Below are positions 53,640 to 64,000 of a stretch of DNA of 64,000 bases, piece by piece. This stretch comes from Dasypus novemcinctus (Eukaryota; Chordata; Mammalia; Cingulata; Dasypodidae): positions 21,556,499 through 21,620,498 of the forward strand of contig NC_080704.1 in assembly GCF_030445035.2 (NCBI RefSeq). Direction: 5' to 3'. The position numbers were made by a program, and so were the translations under genes. Below the pieces are notes generated by a model, which saw nothing but the letters and a program-made list of their open reading frames with translations, searched no databases and was not told the DNA's origin. Position 1 is the first letter of the stretch, and each line of letters starts with the position of its first letter.

Positions 53640-53875
53640 GCGGTCTATATGAAAGTCATAATGTCACCAAGAGTGCCCACTATTTATCGATTGCCTACTA
53701 GGTGCCAGGCAATATGGGAGGCACTAATTTTTCCTCTACAACTCAATGGAAGCAGGTGTTGTCATCTTCATTCTACCCGTAGGGACACGGGCTCAGAGGC
53801 TGTATAAAGGTTGCACATGTCATTCCCGGCAGAGCTGGGGATTCAAACCCGGGCCTGACACATGAACCTCAGAGT
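53640..53875. repeat. MIR-type SINE fossil
   Basis: ATTGCCTACTAGGTGCCAGG, CAGAGGCTGTATAAAGGTTG and GGCAGAGCTGGGGATTCAAA mark a near-complete MIR in reverse order. Confidence 0.8.
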
Positions 53876-55277
53876 CATCATGTCTCTTCACAGTCCCTTC
53901 CATCATAGCAGCAAAAGGAAAAGTCTTTCAACTGGGATTTTAAAACACTTTATAGACATAATTATAATATATTCCAGGACAAAGGTGGAATCACATCCGT
54001 TTGCCTGCCTACTCCTTCAGCGCTCAACTTGAGCATCGGCTCTTCTAGGACTTCTCACCTGCCCTCCCAAAGTGGCGTAGGGGTCCTCCCTCAGAGTGCC
54101 CCAAATAAGGACCACAATCCTTCACGCACAATTTCCAAAGCCAATAAGCTCTGGCAATTGAAAGTTTCTTCACAAGTTTGCAGCAAACTCATTTGGTGGC
54201 AAAAGATGACCTGAACTGATGTGAAACTATCTGCAGTCTTCACGTATCCCACTCAGGGTGATGAGTCCTATTTTGATGTAGGAATAAGAACGTGTTTGAT
54301 TAAGGGGTGCTGCTCAGACCCCCCTGCAGTTATTATAAAATATGCAGTATATGCACAGTCCCTTTCTAAAATCCAGACATTTCCCATTTGCAAACCACAT
54401 GCGTCCCCAAGGGTTTCAGACAAGGCACTCTGGACTTTTAGGCCTAATGGCATAAATGGCCCTGCACTTCTCTTCTGGGTCAATCCAGCACCTCACACAG
54501 TGCCTCGCATATACACTAGGCGCACAATAACCAGTTCCCCAGGAAGCAAGAAAGGAAAACGGCCAGTGGCCGGACGGTGCCCATGACCGCCAGCGTGCAG
54601 GCCGGGGCTCTAACCACTCAACACACTGGCCTGCTCTGACTCTGACTGGCCTATAAATAGTCGCTGTCGATGGCGGGCAAGCAGCGGCTGCTGTCCTCAC
54701 CAGCAATAAAAATAGCGCAGGGGTCTTCCAGGCCGCGCCCACACGCAGCTTCGGGCCAGCAGAGCCAAGCGGGGCAGGCACCCTCATCCCTCCGGCCTCA
54801 CGAGCGGCTTCCCGGGTCCCTCTGACCTGCGGGGGCGGGGGGGAGGTGGGGGGGGAGAAGGACCCGGGTGTGGGTGCGCACTTCTGCATACAGTTCGTAG
54901 CCTTCCCGGGCACCCCGGGCTCTAGCAAGGCGGCTCGGGCGACGGGCGCCCGCGGTCGCCCCCCGCACCCCGGAGATGAAGACACACACTTCAGGAGCTT
55001 CCTCCTCCGCAGCCCCGAGCACCCCGAGCTCCCCGCGCGGGCCCCCGCACAGCCCCGCTCTCGTCCAGAAGCAGCAGCGTTCGGGCGAAAAGACGGCGTC
55101 GTGCGGGTCCCCAGGGCGCCGAGGGGGGGTCTTTCTGCCCCCCGGGCCCAGCAGCGGGGCAGGGGGCGGGCGCCCCGACAAGGGCTGGGCTGACAGGGGC
55201 AGCCTCCTCGCCGCGGGCGCGCGGCTCGCGAGAGGGCGCGGCCGGAGGCCGAGGGGCCCGCCGGGCCCGCTCCTTAC

Positions 55278-55356
55278 CTGGTAGCACAGGATGGTCTGCT
55301 GCACCAGCCGCGCGTACCCGTCCAAACGCACCCCCGGAATTGCTCCTGCTCCGCAT
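55278..55356 (-). CDS. PHKA2: PHKA2 coding exon 1 (start codon; carries a +1 frameshift)
   Basis: The ATG is at 55356-55354 and opens MRSRSNSG, the conserved alpha-subunit N-terminus. The exon ends CAG before a consensus donor GTAAGG (55277-55272). The family frame continues VRLDGYARLVQQTILCYQ, but in this sequence that segment is one frame off because the exon is 79 nt instead of the expected 78. The extra base lies in a run of five Cs on the plus strand (55331-55335; five Gs in the sense strand). Read literally, the protein becomes MRSRSNSGGAFGRVRAAG and runs into intron-like sequence. Everything else about the exon is intact. Start context is GAG-ATG-C. A sequencing or assembly error is likeliest; a real allele or lineage-specific lesion is possible. 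Confidence 0.93.
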
Positions 55357-56110
55357 CTCCGCCGAGCGCCCGCCCCGCCGCGCCGAGGAGGGACGCCCGG
55401 GCCGCGGCCGCCGAGCCGGCCTGCGGGCCACACACACGCCCGGGCGGGAGGACGAGGCGACGACTTTTTTCAAAAGGAGGGAAGCCAAAAGGTGACCGGA
55501 AAGCGAGCCAACCAGAGCCGCGCACGCCCGGGCGGCGCGGGGGCGGCGCGCGGGCGGCCCCGCCTCGCTCCCCGCGCGCGCGGGCCCCGGGCGGCCTGGC
55601 GGGAGGAGCGCGGAGCTGGGCCCCGGGCCCCCGGCCAGGCCTCTCGCGTCTCCGCGCGGTGACCAGGCGGCCCCGGGCCGGGCCGTCAGCCGTGCGGGAG
55701 GCGGCAGAAGCAGGTCCCGCGGCCGCCGGCGCCCGGACACCCCAGCCGGGGCGGGACGCACGACGGCCCCGCCCCCGCCGCGGAAGCCACCGCGTGGCGG
55801 CCAGAGCGGGAAAGAAAAGGGGAACTGGCTCCGGGCGGGACGCCAGGCGCCTCGCCGAGCCCCCGGCCCGCAGCCCCGCCGCAGCAGCGGGCGGGTCCCA
55901 CCGGGGCGCCCCGCACCCCCCCTTCCCGCCGCGATGCGCACCCCGCGGCGTCGCCGCCTGCGGGGGAAGAGCAGAGGAGAGGCCCGCTCCGGGCGGGGCC
56001 CGAGGCCACCTCCCTGAGCGGTCCTCAGGCCTCCAGCCTCTCCAGAGGGAGAGACAGACCCCCTGAGTAGTGGGGCGCCGTCAGGAAGGAAGAGGGGGCG
56101 GCGCGGCCGG

Positions 56111-56134
56111 CCCCCCCCCCCCCCCCCCCCCCCC
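56111..56134. repeat. Homopolymer run of 24 C
   Basis: Twenty-four consecutive Cs at the upstream edge of the CpG island. Such runs are prone to length error in sequencing and could form G-quadruplex or i-motif structures. Confidence 0.9.
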
Positions 56135-56534
56135 GAGCTCCCCTTGCAGCGCCTGGCACCTCGCCCCTGGCCAGGCTCGCAGCTGTTCCTCACTTACGTT
56201 TCCAACTTGACTAATCGATACTCCTAAAACTTGGCTTTCGTTACAGTTCTTCCTGGGGGGCTGATGACCCAGTTCACAGTGCTCGGCCCAGTAGTCATTG
56301 CCCACTAAACTCCGCTTCCCAGACGATTTCCCCAGGCCTCCAAGGTTGGTGTTAGCCTTAGTCCCGCAAGGCCCTGGCTCATCTCCACGCACCTACTGTA
56401 CGCTCCCGCCAGCCGGCCCTCCCTCCTCCTCTGTGGATCTAAAGTCTGTCTCTCCTCGAAGGGCCGGTTCAGCTCCTCTCTCCTAGTAGCCTTCCCCAGT
56501 CTCAGAATTCTCACGGCAATTTTTTTGGTAAGAG

Positions 56535-56775
56535 TTTAGGACTAGGAGTCAGATCCAATTGATAATTGATTTAAATTCCAGTTCTACCATTTGCAAGTGG
56601 TGTGACCTTTGGCCATGGTGTTTTAGTTCTTTGAATGACAAGTTCTCCTCTAAAATGGGGGTAACAGCACCTACCTCATAGGGTGGCTGTGAAGACGGAG
56701 AGGATAAAGCACTCAGCTCCACGTTTGGCGCATAGAAAGTACATAATAAATCATAGCTGCTTTCATCATCATTTG
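56535..56775. repeat. MIR-type SINE fossil
   Basis: TAGGACTAGGAGTCAGATCC, CCATTTGCAAGTGGTGTGAC, ACAGCACCTACCTCATAGGG and AGAAAGTACATAATAAATCA: a rather complete MIR next to the CpG island. Confidence 0.85.
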
Positions 56776-58233
56776 GCAATAATGTATAGCCACATATATT
56801 TTCATATGTGGATGAAATGGCCAACTGGATTGTAAGTTCCTTATTGGAACAGATGTTGGTATCCCCTACAATGCCTGGTACAGTGTTGACCATGTAGTTG
56901 GAGTTCAATTAATGCTGCTGGAGTGAATGAATGGAAACAAGCCCTGCTCAGTTGGGTCCCCATAATACTTGGTCCTTAACCAAGCTCACTTTTAGAAACT
57001 CCAGAATGTGAATCTATGGCTTTACTCCATCACTCACGTAAAGCACTATACCCCTTGTCCACTCACATGCTTCTTTTCTTACTATTGACTTTATGTGCCT
57101 CTGCAGAATTTACTATCATCTAGGAGAAAATAAAACCAGCTGTTACCATCACTAAATCTTAGAATCTGAATATGTACTCTTACAAGAACTCTCATGTATT
57201 CACCTGCATTTCTTTTTTTCACTGCTTTTGTTCACATTGGGTGTTTCTTTGGGACTCAATTTTGCAGCCATGGGGGAAAAAACTGATGACGTACATGCAT
57301 TCCTGGTATTTCCATCCAGCATAGACACGTTTTTGGTTTCTTGAGTTCATTCTTTGGAAACTTCGCTGTCCAGGCACACACACACCATCTGGTATATATA
57401 CCAGTGGCTCTACATGTCCATAAGAAAAAGTCCTTTCAAAAAAATCTTAAGGGTTAGACTTCCTTTTTGCAGGTGATGACTTCAGTCTATGCCTTAATGC
57501 CTATTCTCATGTAAGCTATGTTTTTCAATATACTTGAAAATCTGGGATAAAATACAACACAAACCACAAAGAAAGGCGACTCCTTTTTAGCTTTTAAGTT
57601 TCCAAGCTAATTTTAGTGACTCAATTTGGACTAGGAAGCTGTGCTATAGAAAAAACCGGTCTCATATCTTAGTGACCTCATGTCCCCGAGATACAAAGCC
57701 TCCATATCTTGATCCCCATATCCATGAAACCTTTTCTCTGGAAACCTGTCTCCAAGCCACTTCTCAAATATTTGTCAAGAATCAGATGTGGTATGTGATA
57801 ACTTCTTTTTTGTACCCGAAGCCAACTCATGAGCTTCATAAAGATGAAACCCTAGAACTGGACCATGGGGTGGCATCACATGACTTATCTGACCCCCCCC
57901 AGATGGTCTGCCCATTGTCCTGCCACAGGTACTTCTGCCAAGACAGTTCCCAGTGAACCACATGTCAGCATCCAAGATGGAAACCAACAAATGCTTCTCT
58001 TGGAGGGCTCAGGTCTTTGAATCTAAGAGTGCTGAAAATATCCCCTTTGCCAAATTTAGTTATTTCTATAATGACTTAATTTTAGTTGATTGGATGTCAT
58101 TTTCTCTTACGACAACCATTTTAAGGAATGTTGAATTTGTCTCTGCTCCAGCTTCCTGTAGCTATTTGGAAATTGCAAGGTAAAGAGAGGAAACACTAGG
58201 GAACATAAAAATGTGTATTTAAGAAAATAACAT

Positions 58234-58618
58234 TGGGAGGCAGATGTGGCTCAAGAGATAAGGCCTCGGCCTACCAAATGGAAGGACCTGGGTTGATCCC
58301 TGGGGCCTCCTGGTGAAAAAGGAAAAAGCATGCCTGCTCGGTGAGTCAGTGCCCACGCGGCGAGCCGAGTGCCCATGTTAGTGCCCACGCAAGTAAGTCA
58401 CACAGCAAGATGATGATGCAACAAGAGAGAGGTGAAGGGGAGAGTCAAGTGCAGCAGAGATCAAGAACTGAGGTGGCGCAATTGACAGGGAAACTCTCTC
58501 CATATCAGAAGTCCCCAGGATCAAATCCCTAAAGATCGCACAGCAAATGGACACAGACAGCAAAAGACAGGAGGGTGGAGGGTGGAGGATGGGGGAAAAA
58601 CACATCTTTTAAAAAAAA
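58234..58618 (+). mobile_element. Older tRNA-type SINE (longer subfamily)
   Basis: Head GGGAGGCAGATGTGGCTCAA with a decayed B box GGGTTGATCCC, the extra segment AGGTGGCGCAATTGACAGGG, and a poly-A end. More diverged than the DAS copies with perfect target duplications. Confidence 0.82.
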
Positions 58619-59894
58619 GAAAATGAGATATGTATATATGCATGTATGAAAAATATATTCTTCATAGGAACACATTTATTAAATATACTTAAGAGAATAT
58701 GTTCTGATGCCCACTCACTCCATCTCTTTTTCTTTTTCCTTTGCTTTTCTTTCCTTCAGACTCTGACCACAGCAATGGGGAGCTGAGGCAGAGACAAAGT
58801 GAACAGTTTTTAAAATGCTCTTGTGGAAACAAAATGACACCAAACAAGATGCTTTGGCAAAACAATCACTCAGTGAATTAGCTCTTCGTTGAAATGGCTC
58901 TCAGCAGTGACCTGCTAGTTCCTAGGTGACCATGCTGGATACAACCCTGTATCCCAGATGAAGCTATTTCACCATTTTTGACTAGAACAATCTGTTAACT
59001 GGTCATTGAAGTGAACAGAGCTCCTTTGCGGGATTAACAATTGCAGTGTGCCTGGGAAACAAACGTCTCCAGTATTCCGAGGATATACTTCCTTCAATAA
59101 TGGCCACTGCTCTGACACTCCCTGCCTCCGAATGTTGGCGCCACCTTTATCTCCTTACAAGAGCGCCTCAGACCATGGGACCAACTTTAAACCCAAAGGA
59201 GGATGCCTCTCAGTAACATTCTCTCAGTCTTGCCCTTTAACTTTCTGAAGTAAAAAAGAGAGCTACTGACAAGAGAGTTTGACTTAAGGATTGTAGCCCA
59301 GACACAATAAACACAATTGGAAAAAATGGGGGGGGGGGGGTGAGAATCTAAAGGACATCGGACATTGCGCAGCCTTTTATGTACTTTGGTTACACAATCT
59401 GCCTTGGGAGATTGGTTTCTGAGGTGTCACCCGTTCCCTACCCCCTACCCCAACCGAGAATGTCTCACCATCTTCCTTATCATTTAAGAACTCAGCATCT
59501 TTGAAGCAGCTGAGGATACTGGGAAGAGAGACTGCTCAAAGACCTCTTGTGAGAGTGAAGTGACTCCCCCCACTCGTGGTCCCACACACTAACCAAATCC
59601 TGTCCTCACCATCTTGAAACCCTACTGCTGGATGCTGAGAAAACAGACACTTGGAGAGGGATTAGAATCTGGAGCCTGCGCAGCCAATGACAACAGATGT
59701 GCGTGGAATTATCTTGAAGGAATAACCGGAACATGGAGAAGAGACCTCGGAAACCCATCGCCTCAGGCAGGACGACCCCTGCCCTATTTATTTTCACAGC
59801 CACAGTGTGGAGGGCACGTCTTTACCGCTTCATCTGTGCTGCGCCATCAGGGAAACAGACTGCAAACATTTCACCCTCATGAAAGGTTGTAAAA

Positions 59895-61426
59895 CTTAAA
59901 AGACTCAGTTGCAAATTTATTGGTTGATTCTAACATTTTTCTTGATTTTAATATATAAATACAAGACAATTAAATAAATCTGAGAAGAACTATTGCAAAG
60001 GCAAATCAGCACTCACAGAAATGTACTATCTTATTGCTATGATTAGTCTGGGATACAACGTTCACTTGAAATATATGCAAGGGAACCCTAGGGTGAGACC
60101 TAACTAAAGGGCGTTGAAATGTTCCTAACAAGGTCATACTTTGAGGCAGTGCTCAAGAAGCTATAGGTGGGAAGCAAGATAAACCCTACATAACTAAGAG
60201 CAATCAGGGTTTGATACATAAACAAACAGGAGCACTGCAGGATAGTTTGCTGTCCCCAGTAGCTGCTCCCCCTTGTCACTGTGCACTCTTCAAGACTTAA
60301 CGCATTTCAAAAAATAATTAGAGCTCTGGCAGGGCCAGAGTGTACCGGTCATAACAATCAACAGAGTACCATGCAGTTGCCTTACTTTTAAAGAACAGCA
60401 ATATGAATTTTTCCTTATATACAGCTCTTTTTTAAAAAAGGAATCCTCTTCTACTCCCCTCTTCTGAAAGGCTCTGGGGATTTGAGAAGTGGCAGTGTAT
60501 ATGAATCTCCTCCACATTCACAATCTTCCCAACACAGGGTTTGGATTACAGTTCAGCCCCTTTGTGGCCAAGGTGCTAAGCTAAGCATCTGATCGTTGGG
60601 GACGAGGTTGGGAGCTGGGTATCAGTATTGGGCACCACGTACGGTTGTACAGGTTGCACCCTGTACAAGGAGGCACAGCCAAGGGGATGAGTGGGGCGAA
60701 AATCTGGCCCCCACTCTGTGCCGAGCTGTGGGCCCACAGGGCTGTGTCCACCAGTGGGGGCACCTTTTCCTAACTCGAACAAAGGCACTGTTTGAGCTAT
60801 TTGTGGCACTGTCTGCTTCGATTTTTCAGTCTGGCCGACATCGTTAGGTCGTGAGTTCAGTGAAATTTCTGTAATTCACATCCCATATAACCTCTAGAAG
60901 GAGTTTTAGAATTCACTGAACCAGCAAGGGTTTTCTGAATTGTCACATTAAACCAAACAACACAACCACTATTCTACAAAGGAATAAATTTACACAGGAG
61001 AAAATAAATATTAAAAATGTAGAAGATTTTTGACAGGTAGGTCACTCGAATTTAGTTTACATACAACAAATGCATGCACAAACTCACCAACAGGTTGAAG
61101 TAAACAGTTGTTTCATATGATATTATCAAAGATAAACTCGGCCTTTTAAAAACGTGCCTGGCAATTACTTTTTTTTTTTTTAACACAAGTCTTACTCTTA
61201 GTATGTCATTTTAAACCAATCTTCTTTTAAAATAAAGGATAAGGAACTAAATTGCAAATGTCTGAAAACCATAGAACAATGCCGTGGCTTCCTCTTCCGA
61301 TAGTAACCATTGCCCTCAGTGAGCTCACGCTCCTCCAGAGGTTGCTATACATCTCACATTGTGTAAAAGGTAAAATTGGACATTTTCACACTGTCAAGCG
61401 TCATGCTCTGTTTCTAGAAAAAGGAA
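59895..61426 (-). other. ADGRG2: ADGRG2 3' untranslated region (probable extent)
   Basis: Sequence from the stop codon to the region after the first good poly(A) signal (59916-59921). It is about 1.5 kb long, contains no SINE or L1, and is A+T-rich, consistent with a 3'UTR. The exact cleavage site is inferred. Confidence 0.6.
59916..59921 (-). terminator. Poly(A) signal AATAAA, probable ADGRG2 3' end
   Basis: The minus-strand hexamer AATAAA is followed within 15-60 bases by T/G-rich sequence (GTTTTACAACC, then TGTTTGCAGTCTGTTT) that could act as the downstream element. Another AATAAA lies about 130 bases further downstream (minus-strand hexamer near 59787-59792) and could be used instead. 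Confidence 0.5.
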
Positions 61427-61611
61427 TCACATTTGCTCAATAAAGTGTAAGCTTCCCCGTTTTGAAGTCCTCCTGAGAGCGATACGGCTTTTGCCATTGC
61501 ACGGATCTTCTTTCTCATTAAACACATGCTGTTTTCCAGAGAAATCGTGAAGGCACACGTCTCCATTCTGAGCACTGAAAGAAACCCCGTTCCTCTCCGT
61601 AGAAGCATTCC
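61427..61611 (-). CDS. ADGRG2: ADGRG2 last coding exon (C-terminal tail, stop codon)
   Basis: Adhesion G-protein-coupled receptor G2 (HE6/GPR64), a seven-transmembrane receptor best known from efferent ducts and epididymis; this exon encodes part of its cytoplasmic C-terminal tail. Acceptor TTTTCCCTTATACAG precedes two bases finishing a codon, then 60 codons: NASTERNGVSFSAQNGDV, CLHDFSGKQHVFNEKEDPCN, GKSRIALRRTSKRGSLHFIE, QM, stop (TGA 61429-61427). I recognise the C-terminal RRTSKRGSLHFIEQM from human ADGRG2. Its position upstream of PHKA2 on the same strand matches human Xp22. No other ADGRG2 exon was recognised between here and the right edge. Confidence 0.93.
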
Positions 61612-62104
61612 CTGTATAAGGGAAAATAAATCGGTGTCACAGGTATCCACAGAAAGCACCAAAAAATAAACTCAAGCAAGATGCACACATAACACATGCC
61701 TGTGTGTTTTTAAAACTTTTTTATTACACAGTGTTGTATTTTATCTACTTTTCATTCCTTTCCTTGAGAAAATAAAAAAAGCAAATTGGAAACCGATTCA
61801 GAAACCATTTCCCTATGGCAGTTTTTTTTAAAATGAGAGGGATAAGATATGAAGGAAGACAAAGCAGTTTATTTTAAAAGGCCCATTTCCTAAGCCTGGT
61901 TGGTCCTAGATTGACTTCAAGTAGGAGCATATGGCTAATATAACCTGACGTAATCTTTTTGTCTCCCCACAGTTTAACAGAAATCCCCATACGTAGTACA
62001 CTTCCAAAGTTCTTGGATCCCTAAGATTCCCATACAATCAAAGTTTGTACCAGAGAAACCCAGGGAAAGACAAGCACCAGTAGGCATGACAAGACGAAAT
62101 CGTC
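61612..62104 (-). other. ADGRG2 intron upstream of the last exon
   Basis: Unremarkable A+T-rich intron next to the last ADGRG2 exon. Nothing is recognised. The intron continues to the right edge through L1 sequence. Confidence 0.7.
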
Positions 62105-63430
62105 AAGAGGACTGTGGGAAGATGGCAGAGTAGGGAGCTCCAGGCCTCAGCCCTTCCACCAAAACAACTATTAAACAGGCAGGAACTGTCTGAAACAACT
62201 ATTTTGAACCTCCAGAGGCCAGAAGAACACTGGATAGCACCCAGGGAAGAGGCTGATAAATTTCAGTAAAGAACAGGAACTTGCTCTCTCTGCCAGGTGG
62301 CTACTGATGCCCACCCCCCACTCTTCGGCAGGGGACCAGGGGATCCAGCCCCTGGGCTAACTCACTGGTAACAGAAAGGGACATAAAAAACCTCTGACCC
62401 AAGAATAGGGGTGGGCGCAGCCAATAACTAATCACAGTGTTTGATTAGTGAATTCAGATTACTGGGGACAAGGCTCTAAGGACAGCCATCCGGCAGTGGC
62501 CGTTGTTTCAACCCTGCCCCAACAAGTGGTAGTGGAGAATTAAAGACATGGTGCTATAGTACAGCCATCAAGCACCCCAATGTATGTGATATGGGAGTCC
62601 CAGAAGGAGAAGAAAGAGACAAAGGGGCAAAAGGAATAAAGAAATGACAACAGAGAACTTCCCAAACTTAACAAAAGATGTGAATATGCACATTCAAGAA
62701 GTTCAGAGAACACGAAACAGGATAAACATTAAAAAAAACACAAAAACACCCCATCATATACTATAATCATACATTATTAAATGCAAGGGACAAGGAGAGA
62801 GTTCTGCAAGCTGCAAGAGAAAAGCAGCGTGCTGCACACAAGGGAGTCCCAGTAAGAGTGAGTGCTGATTTCTCATCAGAAGCCATGGAGGCAAGAAAGC
62901 AGTGGGTTGAAATACTTAAAAGTGCTGAAGGAAAACTACTGCCAGCCAAGAATTTTATATCCAGCGAGACTCTCCTTCAAAAATGACAGGGAGGTAAAGA
63001 CATTCTCAGATAAACAAAACAAAAGTTGAGGGAGTACACCGCCTTTAGACAAGCAGTGCTAAAGGGAGTTCTCCAGACTGAAATGAAAGGACACTAGACA
63101 GTGGTTCAAAGCAGCATAAAGAAAGAAAGGTAACCATTTGGCTAATTATAAATGCCAGTACTATTGTATTGTATCATTCGGTATGTAACTCCACTTCTCA
63201 TTTCTGACAGGTGCTAAAATGCAAATGCATAAAAAGTAATGATAAATCTAGGTTTTTGCACATATGATGTATGAAGACATAAGTGGTAACAAGTATGAAA
63301 AAATGGTGGGGGGACAGAGGGATATGGAAAAAGTACATGTGCACACTATTAAAGGTAAGTTGGTCTCATAACTGTTTTATATTTAGGACATTAAGTTTTA
63401 ACCCCATGGTAACCACAAGGAAAATAGATG
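62105..63430 (+). repeat. L1M-like 5' region (5'UTR/ORF1 upstream), sense
   Basis: Begins TGTGGGAAGATGGCAGAGTA, GGGAGCTCCAGGCCTCAGCC, like L1M 5' ends. It continues with GCCATGGAGGCAAGAAAGCA, CCAAGAATTTTATATCCAGC, GACATTCTCAGATAAACAAA and AACCCCATGGTAACCACAAG, text that I know from the 5' part of old L1 elements. Frames are broken. Confidence 0.6.
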
Positions 63431-63866
63431 AAAAATATACCCAGATAGAACTCTCAGTTCTGTTCCATTGGTCTTTTTTGTCTGTCCTTGTGCCAGTACC
63501 ATGATATTTGGATTACTGTGGCTTTGTAATAATTTTAAGATTGGGAAGTGTGAGGCCTCCAACTTTATTCTTCTTTTTAAAGATGGCTTTACCTCTCCAT
63601 ATAAATTTGGTGATTGGCTTTTCCATTTCTGCAGAGAAGGTTGTTGGAATTTTGGTTGGGATTGCATTGAATCTATAAATTACTTTGGGTAGGACTGACA
63701 TCTTAATATTGTATCTTCCAAGCTATGAATGTAGTATGTCTTTCCATTTATTTAGGTCTTTCTTGATACCTTTTAGCAATGTTTTATAGTTTTCTATGTA
63801 TAACTCCTTTACATCCTTGGTTAGATTTATCATAGATATTCGATTCTTTTTGTTGAGGATGCCTAC
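63431..63866 (-). repeat. L1 ORF2 C-terminal fragment, inverted
   Basis: On the minus strand it translates to segments such as [40 protein letters not shown] and [13 protein letters not shown], typical of the L1 ORF2 protein C-terminal region. Stops interrupt it and it is not functional. Confidence 0.85.
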
Positions 63867-64000
63867 CTCATACTACATTTAAAAATCAACTCAAAATGGA
63901 CCAAAGACCTAAATACAAGAGCTAGAACTACCAAACTCCTAGAAGAAAACATAGGGAAGCATCTTCAGGACTTTGTGTTAGACAATGGCTTCTTAGATTT
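63867..64000 (+). repeat. L1 ORF2 3' segment, sense, running off the window
   Basis: Plus-strand text CCTACCTCATACTACATTTA, AAATCAACTCAAAATGGACC and AAAGACCTAAATACAAGAGC corresponds to the ORF2 region just downstream of the inverted fragment. The reversed order on either side of 63866 suggests another 5'-inverted (twin-primed) L1. Confidence 0.75.

Larger units (their letters stand above)
54700..56200 (-). promoter_or_regulatory. PHKA2: CpG island / PHKA2 promoter and 5'UTR
   Basis: About 1.5 kb with very high G+C and dense CpG, in sharp contrast to its surroundings. It is centred on PHKA2 exon 1 (55278-55356) and has many GC-box-like GGGCGG/CCGCCC motifs between about 55350 and 56000. No TATA box is visible just upstream of the ATG on the minus strand, so a dispersed CpG-island promoter is likely. 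The transcription start cannot be fixed from sequence alone. The long open frames on both strands here are by-products of high GC. Confidence 0.85.
56201..59894. other. Intergenic region between PHKA2 and ADGRG2
   Basis: 3.7 kb containing a MIR (56535-56775) and an old SINE (58234-58618). 56776-58230 and 58625-59890 show no exon, no long protein-like frame and no repeat I can name. A run of G at 59329-59340 is present. Confidence 0.7.

Noticed and set aside
54416..54985. 189-codon open frame on the minus strand in the island's inner flank
   Set aside because: It lies in PHKA2 intron 1, has no recognisable domain or splice logic, and overlaps other chance frames on both strands.
54991..56193. 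400-codon open frame on the minus strand across the CpG island
   Set aside because: It includes the PHKA2 start but otherwise runs through GC-rich upstream and intron-like sequence. Its length comes from lack of A/T-rich stop codons and from the exon 1 frameshift. Composition is Arg/Gly/Pro/Ala-rich with no domain.

Overview
The window is vertebrate, specifically placental-mammal, genomic DNA: short GT-AG exons lie in long introns packed with SINE, L1, L2, MIR, LTR and DNA-transposon fossils. Many repeats are tRNA-headed SINEs of the DAS type, each with a tRNA-like head, an internal pol III B box (GGTTCAAACCC or GGTTCAATCCC) and an A-rich AATAAATAAA-type tail. As far as I know these are hallmarks of armadillo genomes, so a xenarthran, most likely a nine-banded-armadillo-like species, is my best guess. 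I had no database to check this.

Almost the whole window is the 5' half of PHKA2, the liver-type alpha regulatory subunit of phosphorylase kinase, on the minus strand. Fifteen coding exons were placed by translating between splice sites. Exon 1 (55278-55356) lies in a GC-rich CpG island at about 54.7-56.2 kb. Exon 2 (26518-26676) follows a 28.6 kb first intron. Exons 3 to 15 run leftwards to 554. Together they encode residues 1-523 of a protein of about 1,235 residues, covering the N-terminal glucoamylase-like (GH15) domain; the remaining exons lie beyond the left edge. All exon phases fit, and exons 2-15 have no stop codon or frameshift. Exon 1 carries one extra base in a run of five identical bases, which breaks the frame after residue 8. 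That is either an assembly error or a real lesion.

To the right, on the same strand, is the final exon of ADGRG2 (adhesion GPCR G2; HE6/GPR64) at 61427-61611, with about 1.5 kb of 3'UTR and a poly(A) signal near 59.9 kb. The PHKA2/ADGRG2 tandem order matches human Xp22, which supports both gene calls. About 4 kb of intergenic sequence separates the ADGRG2 poly(A) region from the PHKA2 CpG island.

The large first intron (26.7-55.3 kb) is a palimpsest of retroelements. It holds a pile-up of at least four SINE units in which one 14-bp target site occurs three times (27.8-28.9 kb). A SINE and a 5'-inverted, twin-primed L1-like element together share a single target site, also present three times (43.6-45.9 kb). 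An L1 is interrupted by two SINEs and a solo retroviral-type LTR (32.9-36.3 kb), and an old antisense L1 holds several nested insertions (47.6-52.4 kb). Introns 7 and 8 contain a pair of about 145-bp inverted repeats that flank exon 8. I see no prokaryotic features, CRISPR arrays, intact transposon genes or classical RNA genes.
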